Source: Globodera rostochiensis (lineage: Eukaryota > Nematoda > Chromadorea > Rhabditida > Heteroderidae). Taken from it: DNA of 64,000 bases. Positions 21,395-31,647 of this stretch are shown piece by piece. The stretch spans positions 4,022,828 to 4,086,827 of the forward strand of contig JAEVLN010000004.1 in assembly GCA_018350325.1 (NCBI GenBank). The letters run 5' to 3'. Each line of letters starts with the position of its first letter. The first letter of the stretch is position 1. Both the position numbers and the translations under genes were made by a program. The notes below the pieces were generated by a model. It saw only the letters and a program-made list of their open reading frames with translations, had not been told where the DNA came from and did not search any database.

Positions 21395-24300
21395 TCAAAA
21401 AAGTAATGGTTTGGGTGGGAATTGCGTGGTGATTGGCACCCGATAGTCCGTCAAACTCGGGGCGGAGAACCACGTATACATTGTGCCTGCGAGAATAGTC
21501 GTGGAGAAGAACACCAACATCAGCCTGTCCAACACCAACGCCACAAATGTCCAATCGGAGTGAAGCTAAACGGAACTAATTTGTAAGGCTCTTGAAGTTG
21601 CAGGCTCCGAAATTCGGTACGTCGCTGTTACGGCGAGTTCGGCGCACAGTTTGCTCAATGTAACAAATGTTTTGGCCCATTCGCTCTACGCGCCATCGGA
21701 GCAGTTCGGGAACCGATGGGTAAGCCGTCGCTGAGGGCCGTTGCATCGTTTGAGGCTGTCTGGAACAATTCAATCCGACGGATTGGAAATAAATTCTAAC
21801 TTTTGTTGAGCTGAATTCAAGCTGGTCGGCTCACTCCACGTTTCGCCCAATCTGTCACCAAACTGCTGAAAATGGTCCTCCAATGTTCGAAGGGCGTCCA
21901 GTGTTGACAATTTCTTAGGGTTAAAAATAATGAGATTATGCATTGAGCCAACCATATCGCCATGTTTCTTCCGTAACGGTGAGCTTGGCCGATGGTAATT
22001 GTAATGACGGCCGAATAAGTTGATGAACAGGTGTTGAATGAAGGGCGGCATGGGGGTGGCGTCCCGGTAATGAATGTTCTCAAGAAGGTTTCGGTAATTA
22101 TTCAATGTTCTCAAGAAGGTTTCGGTAATTATTCAAGGTTCTCAAGAAGGTTTCGGTAATTATTCAATGTTCTCAAGAAGGTTTCGGTAATTATTCAATG
22201 TTCTCAAGATGGTTTCGGTAATTATTCAATGTTCTCAAGATGGTTTCGGTAATTATTCAATGTTCTCAAGAAGGTTTCGGTAATTATTCAAGGTTCTCAA
22301 GAAGGTTTCGGTAATTATTCAATGTTCTCAAGAAGGTTTCGGTAATTATTCAATGTTCTCAAGATGGTTTCGGTAATTATTCAATGTTCTCAAGAAGGTT
22401 TCGGTAATTTTGGACTGAAAGAATCGTTTACCTCAACAACAACGGTCATCACAACGGATGCTGTCACCATGCACATCTTTATCAAAAAAGAATCCAAATT
22501 TTAAATTGGTATTTTATTTTATTTTATTTTACGGTGAAGATTAAATATTTGCCGATCAGAGGCGTTGTCAACGAAGTTGGCGGGATGATTTCGATCTGAG
22601 GGATTGGGAAAGAAATTCACACAGTGTTAATGTCACCGAATTCAACAAAAATTAACCAGCAGAAGAAAGAATACGCTAAGTGAGACGAGAATGTTGATGC
22701 ACAAATTGATCTGAAGGGTTTACTGAACTGAAGCCCAAACAAATCATTTATCTCTGTGCTTAAATTAATACAAAAAATCGTTTTTTGTTAAGTCAATTTT
22801 TAGGGCCCATTTCCAAGGACTGTCCTTGGCATCCAAGGACGACCCGCAGTCCTTTATATCATCCCATCACTATGAACCAAAATTTTAATTTTTGTAAGTC
22901 ATGGAAAAATTTGACGCATTTTATCAGGGCTCTGTTAAACATTTCAAAATTTGTATTAGAGCCTTAATATTTAAATTTAGCCGAGAATCGCGGCACCTTA
23001 TTGTGCGATTGGTTGGGAAGGTAAAAGACGAAAGATGTCAGAATTGCAATGCCAACGCAGGGAATCATCAGATTAACGGTGTAGAAAAGCTAAGAGTACA
23101 CGTCGATATGGAATAGTTTCTATGGATTACCTTTTTGCGGCGAATTTTCAGAAAATAAGTGATGTCGATGACCCCAAAATGTAAATAATTGTAATGGAAA
23201 ATTCGATAATCGTCCAGTTAACCCACGGGTAGTCACAGCAAGGGTAGCGTTTCTCGTGACGTCTTCCGATCACCTTTTCGAAAAATGATATCTTTATTTC
23301 GAATTGGCTTTTCTGCTGATATTGGCACTATAAATAGCAATGGCTGACTGACCGAAAGCAGTTCAAACTCCACGGATTCCTGATACTCGCTGATGTCTAC
23401 GCCCAACTCCACATTCCACACGGTGCCATTCTCTTGGGAAACGTGCTCCACCACGTCGGTGTCCAACTGTATTGGCACTTTGAGCAGAAGGGATGGATAC
23501 AAAGAAAACTCACATGGACCATATCGAGCTCAAATCCTCCATAGGTCCAAGAGCCTTAAGAGCGGCGATTCAAATGAATTCGACACTGAGGACCGACCGA
23601 ACTTCATGTAGCATTCTTGCTCATCGTAGGGAAACCATTTGATGTCAATGGCACACATTGAGTTGTAGACCACCTGGTTGGAGATGGAAAATGAGTGGAT
23701 GGGCAGGGAAAGCTGACATGAACTGCGTTTAAACCGGTTTCGGCCTTTCATTTTGAAACCTTCCAAATGTCGTCTAATCGCCTCCACTCAGATCGATTTG
23801 TCTCGTCGAGAGCTGTCGAATGATACTGCATTTGTGGAGATTGGTGCAAAAATATCCGTTTGGCTAAGTTTAAATGATTCAAAAACCGGTTTAAACGCAT
23901 TTCCGCAACTTAAAACCTATTTTTCCGATCTCAGCTTGCCGAGACAAATCGATCGGTACATCTTTATGCCTTTTTGGAGTGGGGCATTCACTACAGTTTA
24001 TCCAATACTCCCCAAAAAATCGAATTTTTTTAAATCAGCCCCCCCCCCGAAAAATCCTGGCTACGCCTTGCCCTCACACTACTGAATGATCGACCGGTGG
24101 TTCCCAGAAAACGCTTCCGTTCGCGTAAACATCCGCTTTGGTGATTGCGGCAATTGTTGGGGAACCGTGCGCATTGTTGTAGAGGATTATGTCCTTAAAA
24201 AATAAAATAAATGTAATACATAACCAATAAAGAATCGGCGACTTGATCAAAGGCCCTTAAAACGTACAGGAACCCAAATGAGCTCTCCCGGGACATGAAG

Positions 24301-25394
24301 CATGGTCACGTTCCCGTACTGAATTGGCTCCCAGGAAAGTCTATGAATCCCTGCTGAAATGATGACATATGTGATGCCATACCGTTGATCGGTCCATCGC
24401 TGAATGATCAAAATTATTTGTGTATACTCACTAAAGACGCTAATTTAGGCGGGTTCCGATGATGATAGAGCCGGTCCAAAATTTAAAGACATTCCTCTGG
24501 ATTCTCGAGGTCAGTCGGTTTATGAACAACCAATCGCTCACATGAATGAGAGACCCTTTTGTGGTGAGCACCTGATTCTTCTCGTGCTTAAAAGGAAAAG
24601 CATAATTAACGACAAAAGGTTCGACGGACAAAATGTCCGGTCGCAATCGGACAAAATGTCAAAAGAACCGAATTCAGAAAAATTTCATCAACCAAACCGA
24701 AGCGGGTCGTTCCCGTCGGACCTTTTGTCGTTTTCCCCACTACCGTACATTTTGTCCGATTTGGCTTACCGGACCTTTTGTCCACGTACGTAATGAATTT
24801 TTTCAAGAATTTTCGGAAAAATGCCTAAAATATTGAAACCCTATTCGCAAAAAAAAATATGTAAAAACTTGAAAATCTTGGCCCTAGTAATTACTCTACT
24901 CTTAGAACTTGCCCACCACATCGAGAATTTGGACGAGTTTGAATTTGAATTGGATTTCAATTGCATCCGAAGGACTTTTGCCGGGTCGAACCAATTTATT
25001 GTATCTATTACATATATATGTATAAAGGATATAGCTTTTGGATCAAATTATGAGTCCGAATTAGAGTTGTTCAATTGGGATCTTTAGAAAAAATCGGGAA
25101 CAGCAGGATTAAAAACTATTTCCAAACCCGGGATTTTTAATGTAGATTTTAGACCCCAGTCAAACCCGGGGATTTTGGTCCAAAGAAACATTCTGAACAA
25201 CATTAGTTTAGGCTGATAAAAGGTCTGAACTTGCTGAGAAGATCTTCAAAGAGACGTGCCGATTCTTGATTAGCTCCGGAAAAGCTCAGAACTGAATAGA
25301 GCAATTTTGCATAATTTCCAATTGTGCTCTTGAATCCAAATACCCATAAAAAATGTTTAAGGAAGAGAGTGACTGAGCTGCCGGGACGTCCCAT
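21395..25394 (-). CDS. Nicotinic acetylcholine receptor alpha-type subunit (Cys-loop channel)
   Basis: The gene reads right to left from about ATG 25394 (hydrophobic leader) to the stop at 21395-21397. Blocks in order: [13 protein letters not shown] (~25240), [17 protein letters not shown] and VQILDV (~24910-25000), HEKNQVLTT (~24580), WTDQR joined to [10 protein letters not shown] (~24290-24400), [12 protein letters not shown] (~24170), [15 protein letters not shown] (the Cys loop, ~23620-23660), WTYGGFELD (~23530), and a vicinal cysteine pair YPCCDYPW marking an alpha subunit (~23240). TM1 is [16 protein letters not shown]2 ends [20 protein letters not shown]3 is [14 protein letters not shown], and [10 protein letters not shown] starts the cytoplasmic loop. 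TM4 is [20 protein letters not shown], near the end. It forms acetylcholine-gated cation channels at neuronal or muscle synapses. Oddities are the intron between the CC exon and TM1, which lacks an AG, and a minisatellite adjoining the 22-kb exon. The subtype cannot be assigned. Confidence 0.93.
22079..22410. repeat. Intronic minisatellite, 31-bp unit, 11 copies
   Basis: Copies start at 22079, 22110, 22141 and so on every 31 bases up to 22389. The unit contains CTCAAGAAGG (or TGG), TTTCGGTAATTATTC and AATGTT. It occupies the intron of the receptor gene between TM3 and the exon that starts [10 protein letters not shown]. On the minus strand each unit carries CTTGAG followed by AACATT, the same words as the true acceptor of that exon. 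Confidence 0.95.
23727..23955. repeat. Nested inverted repeats in a receptor intron (MITE-like)
   Basis: GCGTTTAAACCGGTTT at about 23727 is repeated as AAACCGGTTTAAACGC at about 23883. A second pair, GATCGATTTGTCTCG (about 23791) and CGAGACAAATCGATC (about 23938), overlaps it in staggered fashion. The element lies in the intron between the Cys-loop exon and the [10 protein letters not shown] exon of the nicotinic receptor. Confidence 0.75.
24618..24795. repeat. Dispersed repeat with ACAAAATGTCCG words, copy 1
   Basis: The words GGACAAAATGTCCGGTC, TCGGACAAAATGTC, CGGACCTTTTGTCG, GTACATTTTGTCCGATT and GGACCTTTTGTCCACGTACG form a partly palindromic segment. Its right part occurs in inverted orientation at 26375-26440. 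It lies in an intron of the nicotinic receptor gene. Confidence 0.7.
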
Positions 25395-25734
25395 TTTTGG
25401 TATTTTGCCCCCGCCCCCTAGGCGTTTTGACGCCCATGTCCGCCAACGGAATCACTCTCTTCCTTACAACTCTTAAATAAGCATTGAAGCTTTACATTTA
25501 AGACCGAGCAACAGAAAGGGGATGATGAGTTGTCGAGGGAAGGTCATTCTCCAGAAGAAATTGCAAAATGGCACAAATTGGGTGGGAAGGAAGGAAGGAA
25601 TGAAGGATACTTTTCAGAAAATTCTCGAGTGGCGGCGGAGTGAGTGGGTGGGGCTATTGGGTATGTTACTTGGGCAAATGAAAATGGCGGAGGAGGAAAA
25701 CGAAAAAGTTAGGAAAGGGGAAACAAATTAGGGA

Positions 25735-26110
25735 TCGGCGGAACGGGATTCCCGGTCCCGATCCAGTCTTTTTTGCCCAGCGGGATTTTTTATGGGAACG
25801 GGGGGGGGGGGGGGGGGGTCGGCGCTGACGATAGCCGCCGCCGAGACATGAATTTTTGAGAATTTGTTAAGAAGAATGGTCCAAATGATCAGAAAAAACA
25901 AAAAATGAGTACATATGAGAAATATCAAGAACATCGACAAACAACTAGCCATCGATTTAATTGAAGGCTCCTGTAAAAAAAGATTGAAATTTTTGGCAAA
26001 AGTACACAAGACCACCGCCATATCCTCGACACATCATTAGGGGTGTACCAGACCGGGACCTGAAACACCGGTAAATCCCAGTCCCGGTCCCGTACAGTAC
26101 AATCCTAGAA
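25735..26110. repeat. Dispersed repeat family (CCCGGTCCCG type), copy 1
   Basis: It contains GATTCCCGGTCCCGATCC, a G18 tract near 25801, CTGTAAAAAAAGATTGAAAT, CATCATTAGGG and CCCAGTCCCGGTCCCGTAC. The same order of words occurs at 36445-36620, and partial copies occur at about 29565-29880 and 43885-43915. No coding capacity was found, so it is probably a non-autonomous element. Confidence 0.7.
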
Positions 26111-26369
26111 TAAATTATCGCATTGGTATTCATAAAATGCTTAAATATGGCGTTTCGTTTATGTCTGTCGCTGGAATTGATAAAGAGAGAAAAGAAAAGA
26201 CACTCTTTTGCCTCATTGCCTTTTTTGAATCGGTTTTTACAATTTCTAATTTAAATGAAAATCATACCATCCATGACACACGCCCACGGGAACTGTTCTT
26301 TGCAATCTTTTCTTTCCCTCCTTTCTTTTGAACATTTTAAACCCGAACTAATTTGTAAGGACTCATTTC

Positions 26370-26440
26370 TCACGTACGTGGACAAAAGGTTCGGTAGGCA
26401 AAATCGAACAAAATGTATGGTAGTGAAAACGACAAAAGCA
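26370..26440. repeat. Dispersed repeat with ACAAAATGT words, inverted copy 2
   Basis: CACGTACGTGGACAAAAGGTTCGG and following bases match the reverse complement of about 24730-24790 with a few differences. The two copies lie about 1.6 kb apart in opposite orientation, between the receptor and USP genes. Confidence 0.65.
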
Positions 26441-26852
26441 GACGGACAAGTACTTTTGAGAAATACAATTTTTGAAAATTTGAATTTTGAACAATTGTTT
26501 AAATTCGGGTCCGTAATTCGAAATTTGTTGGAATGGATATCAGATTCGGATTCTACGCCCCCGAATACTCCCAGAAAAACTTTTTTCTCGACTTAGAAAA
26601 TTTTTTAATTTTTAGAGTTTTAAGATTTTTTAGCTGATTACCAAAATAAAATTTCGGCCATACTTGAATTTATTTATACCCGCTTAAAAATCTTTTTTTT
26701 TCGAGTTACCCCACGCGAAATCCAAAGTCTGTGCTACGGCTCTTTTGATTTCAAGCCAGCTATAAATGATTCATTTTTAGAATTTATTTTTTGGTTGTTT
26801 AATGCTAATCGAAAAAACGGAAAAATATAATGCCGGCTTAGGCATTGCAACA

Positions 26853-29800
26853 ATGTCAAATGGAACTACGTCAATGACTCACAATCAATTCCCATCAAAG
26901 TTTGTATGCCTTTTTAAATCGTTTGTATTTTCTTCATTTAGTTCATTTTCTCTACCCGTTCGGTATCAGAAAGGCCTTTGTGGATTGGCGAATTTAGGCA
27001 ACACTTGCTTTTTGAACAGGTTTATTGATTGTTTCCTGGTTTTTGATGGATTTAGGTATACCTATTAATTAACTAGGCAATTTGTTTAGTGCCCTCCAAT
27101 GCCTAAGTAATCTTCCGGAGATGGTCGAATTTTTCATCAGCGGAGAATTTACTGATCAAATAAACGACCAAAATCCGTTAGGCACTCAAGGCAGGTTGGC
27201 ACGAGAATTTGCGGAACTTCTTAAAAGCATGTGGTCGGGACAATATTGCACTCTCAGACCGTTTCGACTTAAAGTAAATTTTTATATATAAAAGTACCTA
27301 TTTTAAACAAAAATTAAATAACAGCAAAACTAAAATTGATTAACAAAAAACAGAAATTTTGGGTTTATGGCAAGGGCGTAAGAAAGAAAGGCAATAATTT
27401 TACAAAATATGACAACCTTCCGGCGGTGCTGATAGGCACAGGCAGGAAGATTTTTAAGATTTTAATTAATCTTAAGGAAATAGCAACAAAAAAAAAAGAA
27501 TCATTTTTTCCTACTTCGCCCCACGGAAAACTAACAACAAAATGTAGCATTTTTTAGTGCGTTGTCGGAATGTTCGCGCCACGCTTTAATGGTTTTTCGC
27601 AGCAGGATTCGCATGAATTCATCGCATTTCTTTTGGATGGCCTTCACGAGGATTTGAATCGGCGCATTAGGCGTAGACAAATGGAAATGGCAAAAATTTG
27701 TGGAAGTGAAGGAGAGGGACATAGTGCCGAAAAAGACAAAAATGAGGAGCGAAAAGTCACTGAAGAAAAATCATCAAATGGACAAAATGCGTCCGACGAA
27801 ACTGACATCGCGCAGCAGGTTTATTGAAATTTTCATGCGGTTTTCAATAACTTTTTTATGCTTGGCTGAATTAAACAAAATAAATGTTGACAGAATTAGA
27901 AATATTATAAATTCTGTTTTAACACAATCAATCAATTTAAGCAGACAGCCGACGAGGCGTGGCGTGAATACAAACAAATTAACGACAGCATTGTTACTGA
28001 TCTGTTGCACGGACAGCTCAAATCGTCTTTAACTTGCAATGGTTAATTATATTTATTATATTAGGGGCGTATGCCGTGCTGATTGTTTCCGGCAGCGCTT
28101 ATCGGCCCGAACCTGGAACTCTTCAGAAACGTTAATTAAAGTTTTTAGGGTAATAGTTAGGTTTGTAGCCTCCCATTTTTTGAAAAGAATTAAAATTTTC
28201 AAAAGTCGAGAACAAGGTGTTTTTCGAGAATTTAGTTTTTTTAAGCCACCCTCTGTGTTATGTTCGCCTTCTTTTTTCAGTCTGTGGCAAAGTGAGTGTC
28301 AAGTTCGACCCCTTCTGCTTCCTTTCTGTGCCGATTCCGCCTCGGTCCCTAAAAGAGTCGGCTTCCGTGTCACCGATGGAAACCGATGGCCAAACCTTCA
28401 GAATTGCACCAAAACGGCGACGGAGCGACGACAATTTGTCGCAATTACAAAGGACTGAGGAAATGGTGCGAATTGAGTAGAGTTTTAGTGAAGTTAACAT
28501 TTTTCAGAGGTATCCGAACGCAGTCGAACAGCGTTCACTCACACAGGGCGGGTACGGATGGGAATATTTCTTGGCAAGTTATTTCTAATCTGCATTTATC
28601 ATTGCGGCATTTTACAAGACATCCATTTTGTTTTATTTTTTTAAAAAATGTCTTTTGAACGCTATTTTAGTTAAACATTTTCAGTGGTTTTTGCTCATTG
28701 CCCGGGAGTGGTTGATTCGGCCTTGGGCGAGTTGGGCATTTGACCTCTATCGACACTTTTTTGCTGGGCCCATTTCACTGGAGCAATGTTTGGGCAGTTT
28801 CTTCTCCGCCGATTATTTGAACGGCGACGACATGTACAAATGCGAACAGTGCAAAAGGTGAGAAAGCCTAAAAACTACCACTTCGGCAAGTCGTCAAGGA
28901 TTCTTTTAAGACCGTTTGAACGTCCAAAGAGAAGAGAATAATTTATTGAAAAGGAAACGAAGCAATCTTCGTCTTTTAGGACAACTATAAGCCTTCAAAT
29001 CAAAAATAGCATAATTAATTTGATAATGAACTGACCTAGTACTTAGCAACGGGGGGGGGGGAGAAGGATGCATAAAACTAATAAAAAGGTTGCTTTTCAT
29101 CTGTTCTTATTTAGACTCAGAAGTGGAATAAAACTCTGTTCTTTGACGCGTCTTCCTCATGTGCTTATCGTCCATTTGAAGCGCTTTCGTAACGAAGGGA
29201 CTTACAATGTGAAGTTAGGCTCTAAAGTCGCCTTTCCTCTCACGGATTTGGACCTGCGACCGTTTGTGCACCCCGAGACCCTTCTGGACGACTTTGGGCG
29301 GCCGAACCCCACCAAATACGACCTTTGCGGATTGGTCACCCACAAGGGACAGAACATGGAATGTGAGTCGTCATTTGTGAATGTGGAACAATCGGGGGGG
29401 TCAACCATATCATCACCAACCCAACTCGTCACCTCCGAGTTTGAATCTTTATAACTCATTTCAAGATGAATGAGACCAAATATAATTGATATCCTTTGAA
29501 AAGCTCTGAATGTGCCGTAATTCATCCCGATATGTAAGTTTGAGAAAAGTTATGACCAACAGTAATGCGTTGGGTTGGTGATGAGATGGGGGAGACCCCA
29601 ATTTCGGAGCGTGGGGTCGCCTGTCCCGATCCCAGTATTTGCTGGTACTTTTTGGTTATAGGTCTCCAGACAATATTAGTTAGTCATTGGGAATCGTCAA
29701 AATTTGGCCGAGGCGGTCGCGGAGGTAACCGTTTTTGTCATAAAAATAGAGGTTTAGGTATGCAAATTTCATTCGCTTTACCGGTCCTCCTGTTAAAAAT

Positions 29801-30244
29801 CAACGATTTTTACGGGAGCGTGAAAAGGGCGGGAATCCCACTCCCGGTAATTTTGAATTTCCGGGAATTTTTTTTACCGGTTCTGCTGTAATGTTAGTAC
29901 GCATTCCCAATTGTGTTAACCGTTACTATACCTGTTTATCGTCTGTGCCATTTGTTTGTTTTGAATGTCTTTTTGTGTTTATTCCATTTTTTCTTTCAAC
30001 AGATGGACATTACGTGGCCTATTGTCGGCATCCGGATGACCAGGACTGGTACGAGTTTGACGATGCGAATGTTACGCGAGTCAGCAATTTGGAAGTGCTA
30101 TCTCAGGAAGCGTACATTCTCTTCTACAAACAAAACGGAACACTGGGCGACGAAGACGAAATGGAGGAAGAAGAAAACTTTGACGATGAAGAAGAATGGG
30201 TGGAGGAAGGCTTCGACGAGGGGGGACGGAAGAACAGTGTCTAA
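26853..30244 (+). CDS. Ubiquitin-specific protease (USP, peptidase family C19)
   Basis: About nine exons on the + strand end at a stop at 30242-30244; the ATG at 26853 is tentative. The Cys box is [15 protein letters not shown] joined to [12 protein letters not shown] (27090). It continues with [68 protein letters not shown] (~27960-28040), and [17 protein letters not shown] (28282). The second half has [26 protein letters not shown] with a Cxx[23 protein letters not shown] (~29170) and the His box GHYVAYC (30007-30027), with WYEFDDANV after it. It ends in a long acidic tail. The first half resembles the USP4/15 group and the second half the USP20/33 group. It should remove ubiquitin from substrates. 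An intron at 28574-28684 begins GCAAGT. No UBL or DUSP domain is visible before the Cys box. Confidence 0.93.
29560..29885. repeat. Dispersed repeat fragment in the last USP intron
   Basis: The words CCTGTCCCGATCCCAG, CCACTCCCGGTAATTTTG and a final TTTTTTACCGGTTCTGC resemble the CCCGGTCCCG family at 25735 and 36445. There is no coding sense in register with the neighbouring USP exons. It lengthens the intron between the MECES and GHYVAYC exons to about 640 bp. Confidence 0.5.
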
Positions 30245-30300
30245 ATGAGGCGCATCAGACATGACAATATTGTGATTATTAATTATTTACCATCCTTCCC

Positions 30301-30306
30301 AATAAA
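30301..30306 (+). terminator. Polyadenylation signal AATAAA of the USP gene
   Basis: AATAAA lies 57 bases after the USP stop codon, a normal distance for a compact nematode gene. Confidence 0.55.
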
Positions 30307-31647
30307 ACAACAAGCGGATTTCGCGTCAAATATAAGTTCGCTTTTGATTTGACTATGAAAAAAGTGTCTTTAAAGCGGTTGAAAATTTAAATTATGCAAC
30401 TGCTTCCGGATCCGAGTTTTCCATTGGGCTCATTCGCCTGTGTTTTTTTTCTTTAAAGATGCCAATGTGGGACAGAGACTTTTCTCCCCTTCTGCCGCAT
30501 TCCTTTGGCAATTTTCACCAAATGACGTGGCTTTCCTTTCCTTTTCCCCCGCCGCTTCTTTAATTTATTGCATAAAAATCCAGCGCGTATTCTGAAATCC
30601 TTCAATGTTATTTGGTGTACATGTCACCCCGCATTGGCATTCTACTGGGGCCTATTTCATTTGCAATACATTAACCTGTCTGACGTCAGCAGAAATAGCC
30701 AGGGGGGGTAGCCGTCCCCCCCCCCCCCCGGGTAGCGAGACTTAAACTCAATTGAGGCCATAAGCACTCCACCAATCATTCTGATTGATGTTTTCTAATC
30801 GCCAGTTTTCATGAACGTTGGCTCCGAATTCTATTTCCATCAGCACGAAGGCTCCGCCGCACTCACACTCATTTCTCCGCTGTCGGCCCCCCCCCCCCCC
30901 CTCTTTCATTTGCTCCTCCCTCCCTCCTTCCATATTCCTACTCCTCCTCTTCTCTGTTCCTCTGCCCCCTCCCTCCCTTCCTTTATTTACTCCTCCCTTC
31001 CCCTCCCTCCTTCCATATTCCTCCTCCTCCTCTTCTCTGTTCCTCTGCCCCCTCCCTCCCTTCCTTTATTTACTGCTCCCTTCCCCTCCCTCCTTCCATA
31101 TTGCTCCTTCCTCCATCCCCTTCCATATTTACTTCTTCTCTTCTCTGTTCCTCTTCCTCCCCCACCTCCTCTCTTTCTCCTTATATCTCTCCACCGTTCA
31201 GGAGTGAAGGCGGAGCTCCGCGGAACAACACAAAAAGGGAGGGGGCACCTCCCATCGGCGGCAGAGGAGGGAAGGAAGGAAACGTGCCAAGAGAACCGTC
31301 AACTACCAAAATGGGCTAACACCGACAAAAACAGCAAAAGAATCAACTGAAAAAGCAGGAGGAGAACGACAGACAAAAAGAGATATAACGTCAACTTAAA
31401 ATAATTCAAATTAAAAGAGCACAACGTCGTTGGCGGGAAGGAGGGAAGGGCTGCTGAGCGGCGGGAGGAGGAAGTTGGCCACGAGGAGAGGGAGGAAGTG
31501 AAAGTCCATCAAATTCGCTAAATTCGAATTTCGTCTTCTCTTTCTGTGGGGACTTTTTGATCTTTTTCCCTTTGGTTGTTGGGCACTACGAGAGCTGAAT
31601 AATCATTGTATAAAAACATTTAGAAGTCCGTCCGACACCGATGCAAT
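30307..31647. other. Intergenic region between USP and GPCR genes
   Basis: No protein-like exon was found. It contains C tracts at about 30715-30729 and 30886-30901, a pyrimidine-rich array (30900-31200, listed separately), and, nearest the GPCR start, ordinary AT-richer sequence that may be its promoter. Confidence 0.55.
30900..31200. repeat. Pyrimidine-rich tandem array, unit about 86 bp
   Basis: Two to three copies share CCTCCTTCCATATTCC, CCTCTTCTCTGTTCCTCTGC and CTCCCTTCCTTTATTTACT in order, embedded in CT-rich sequence. Long open frames across it arise from the absence of purine stops, not from a gene. Confidence 0.75.

Noticed and set aside
22079..22410. CRISPR-like regular repeat
   Set aside because: Units are contiguous with no spacers.
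30811..31350. 179- and 129-codon Pro/Leu/Ser ORFs
   Set aside because: Pyrimidine-rich tandem repeat without stops; no recognisable domain and no splice context.
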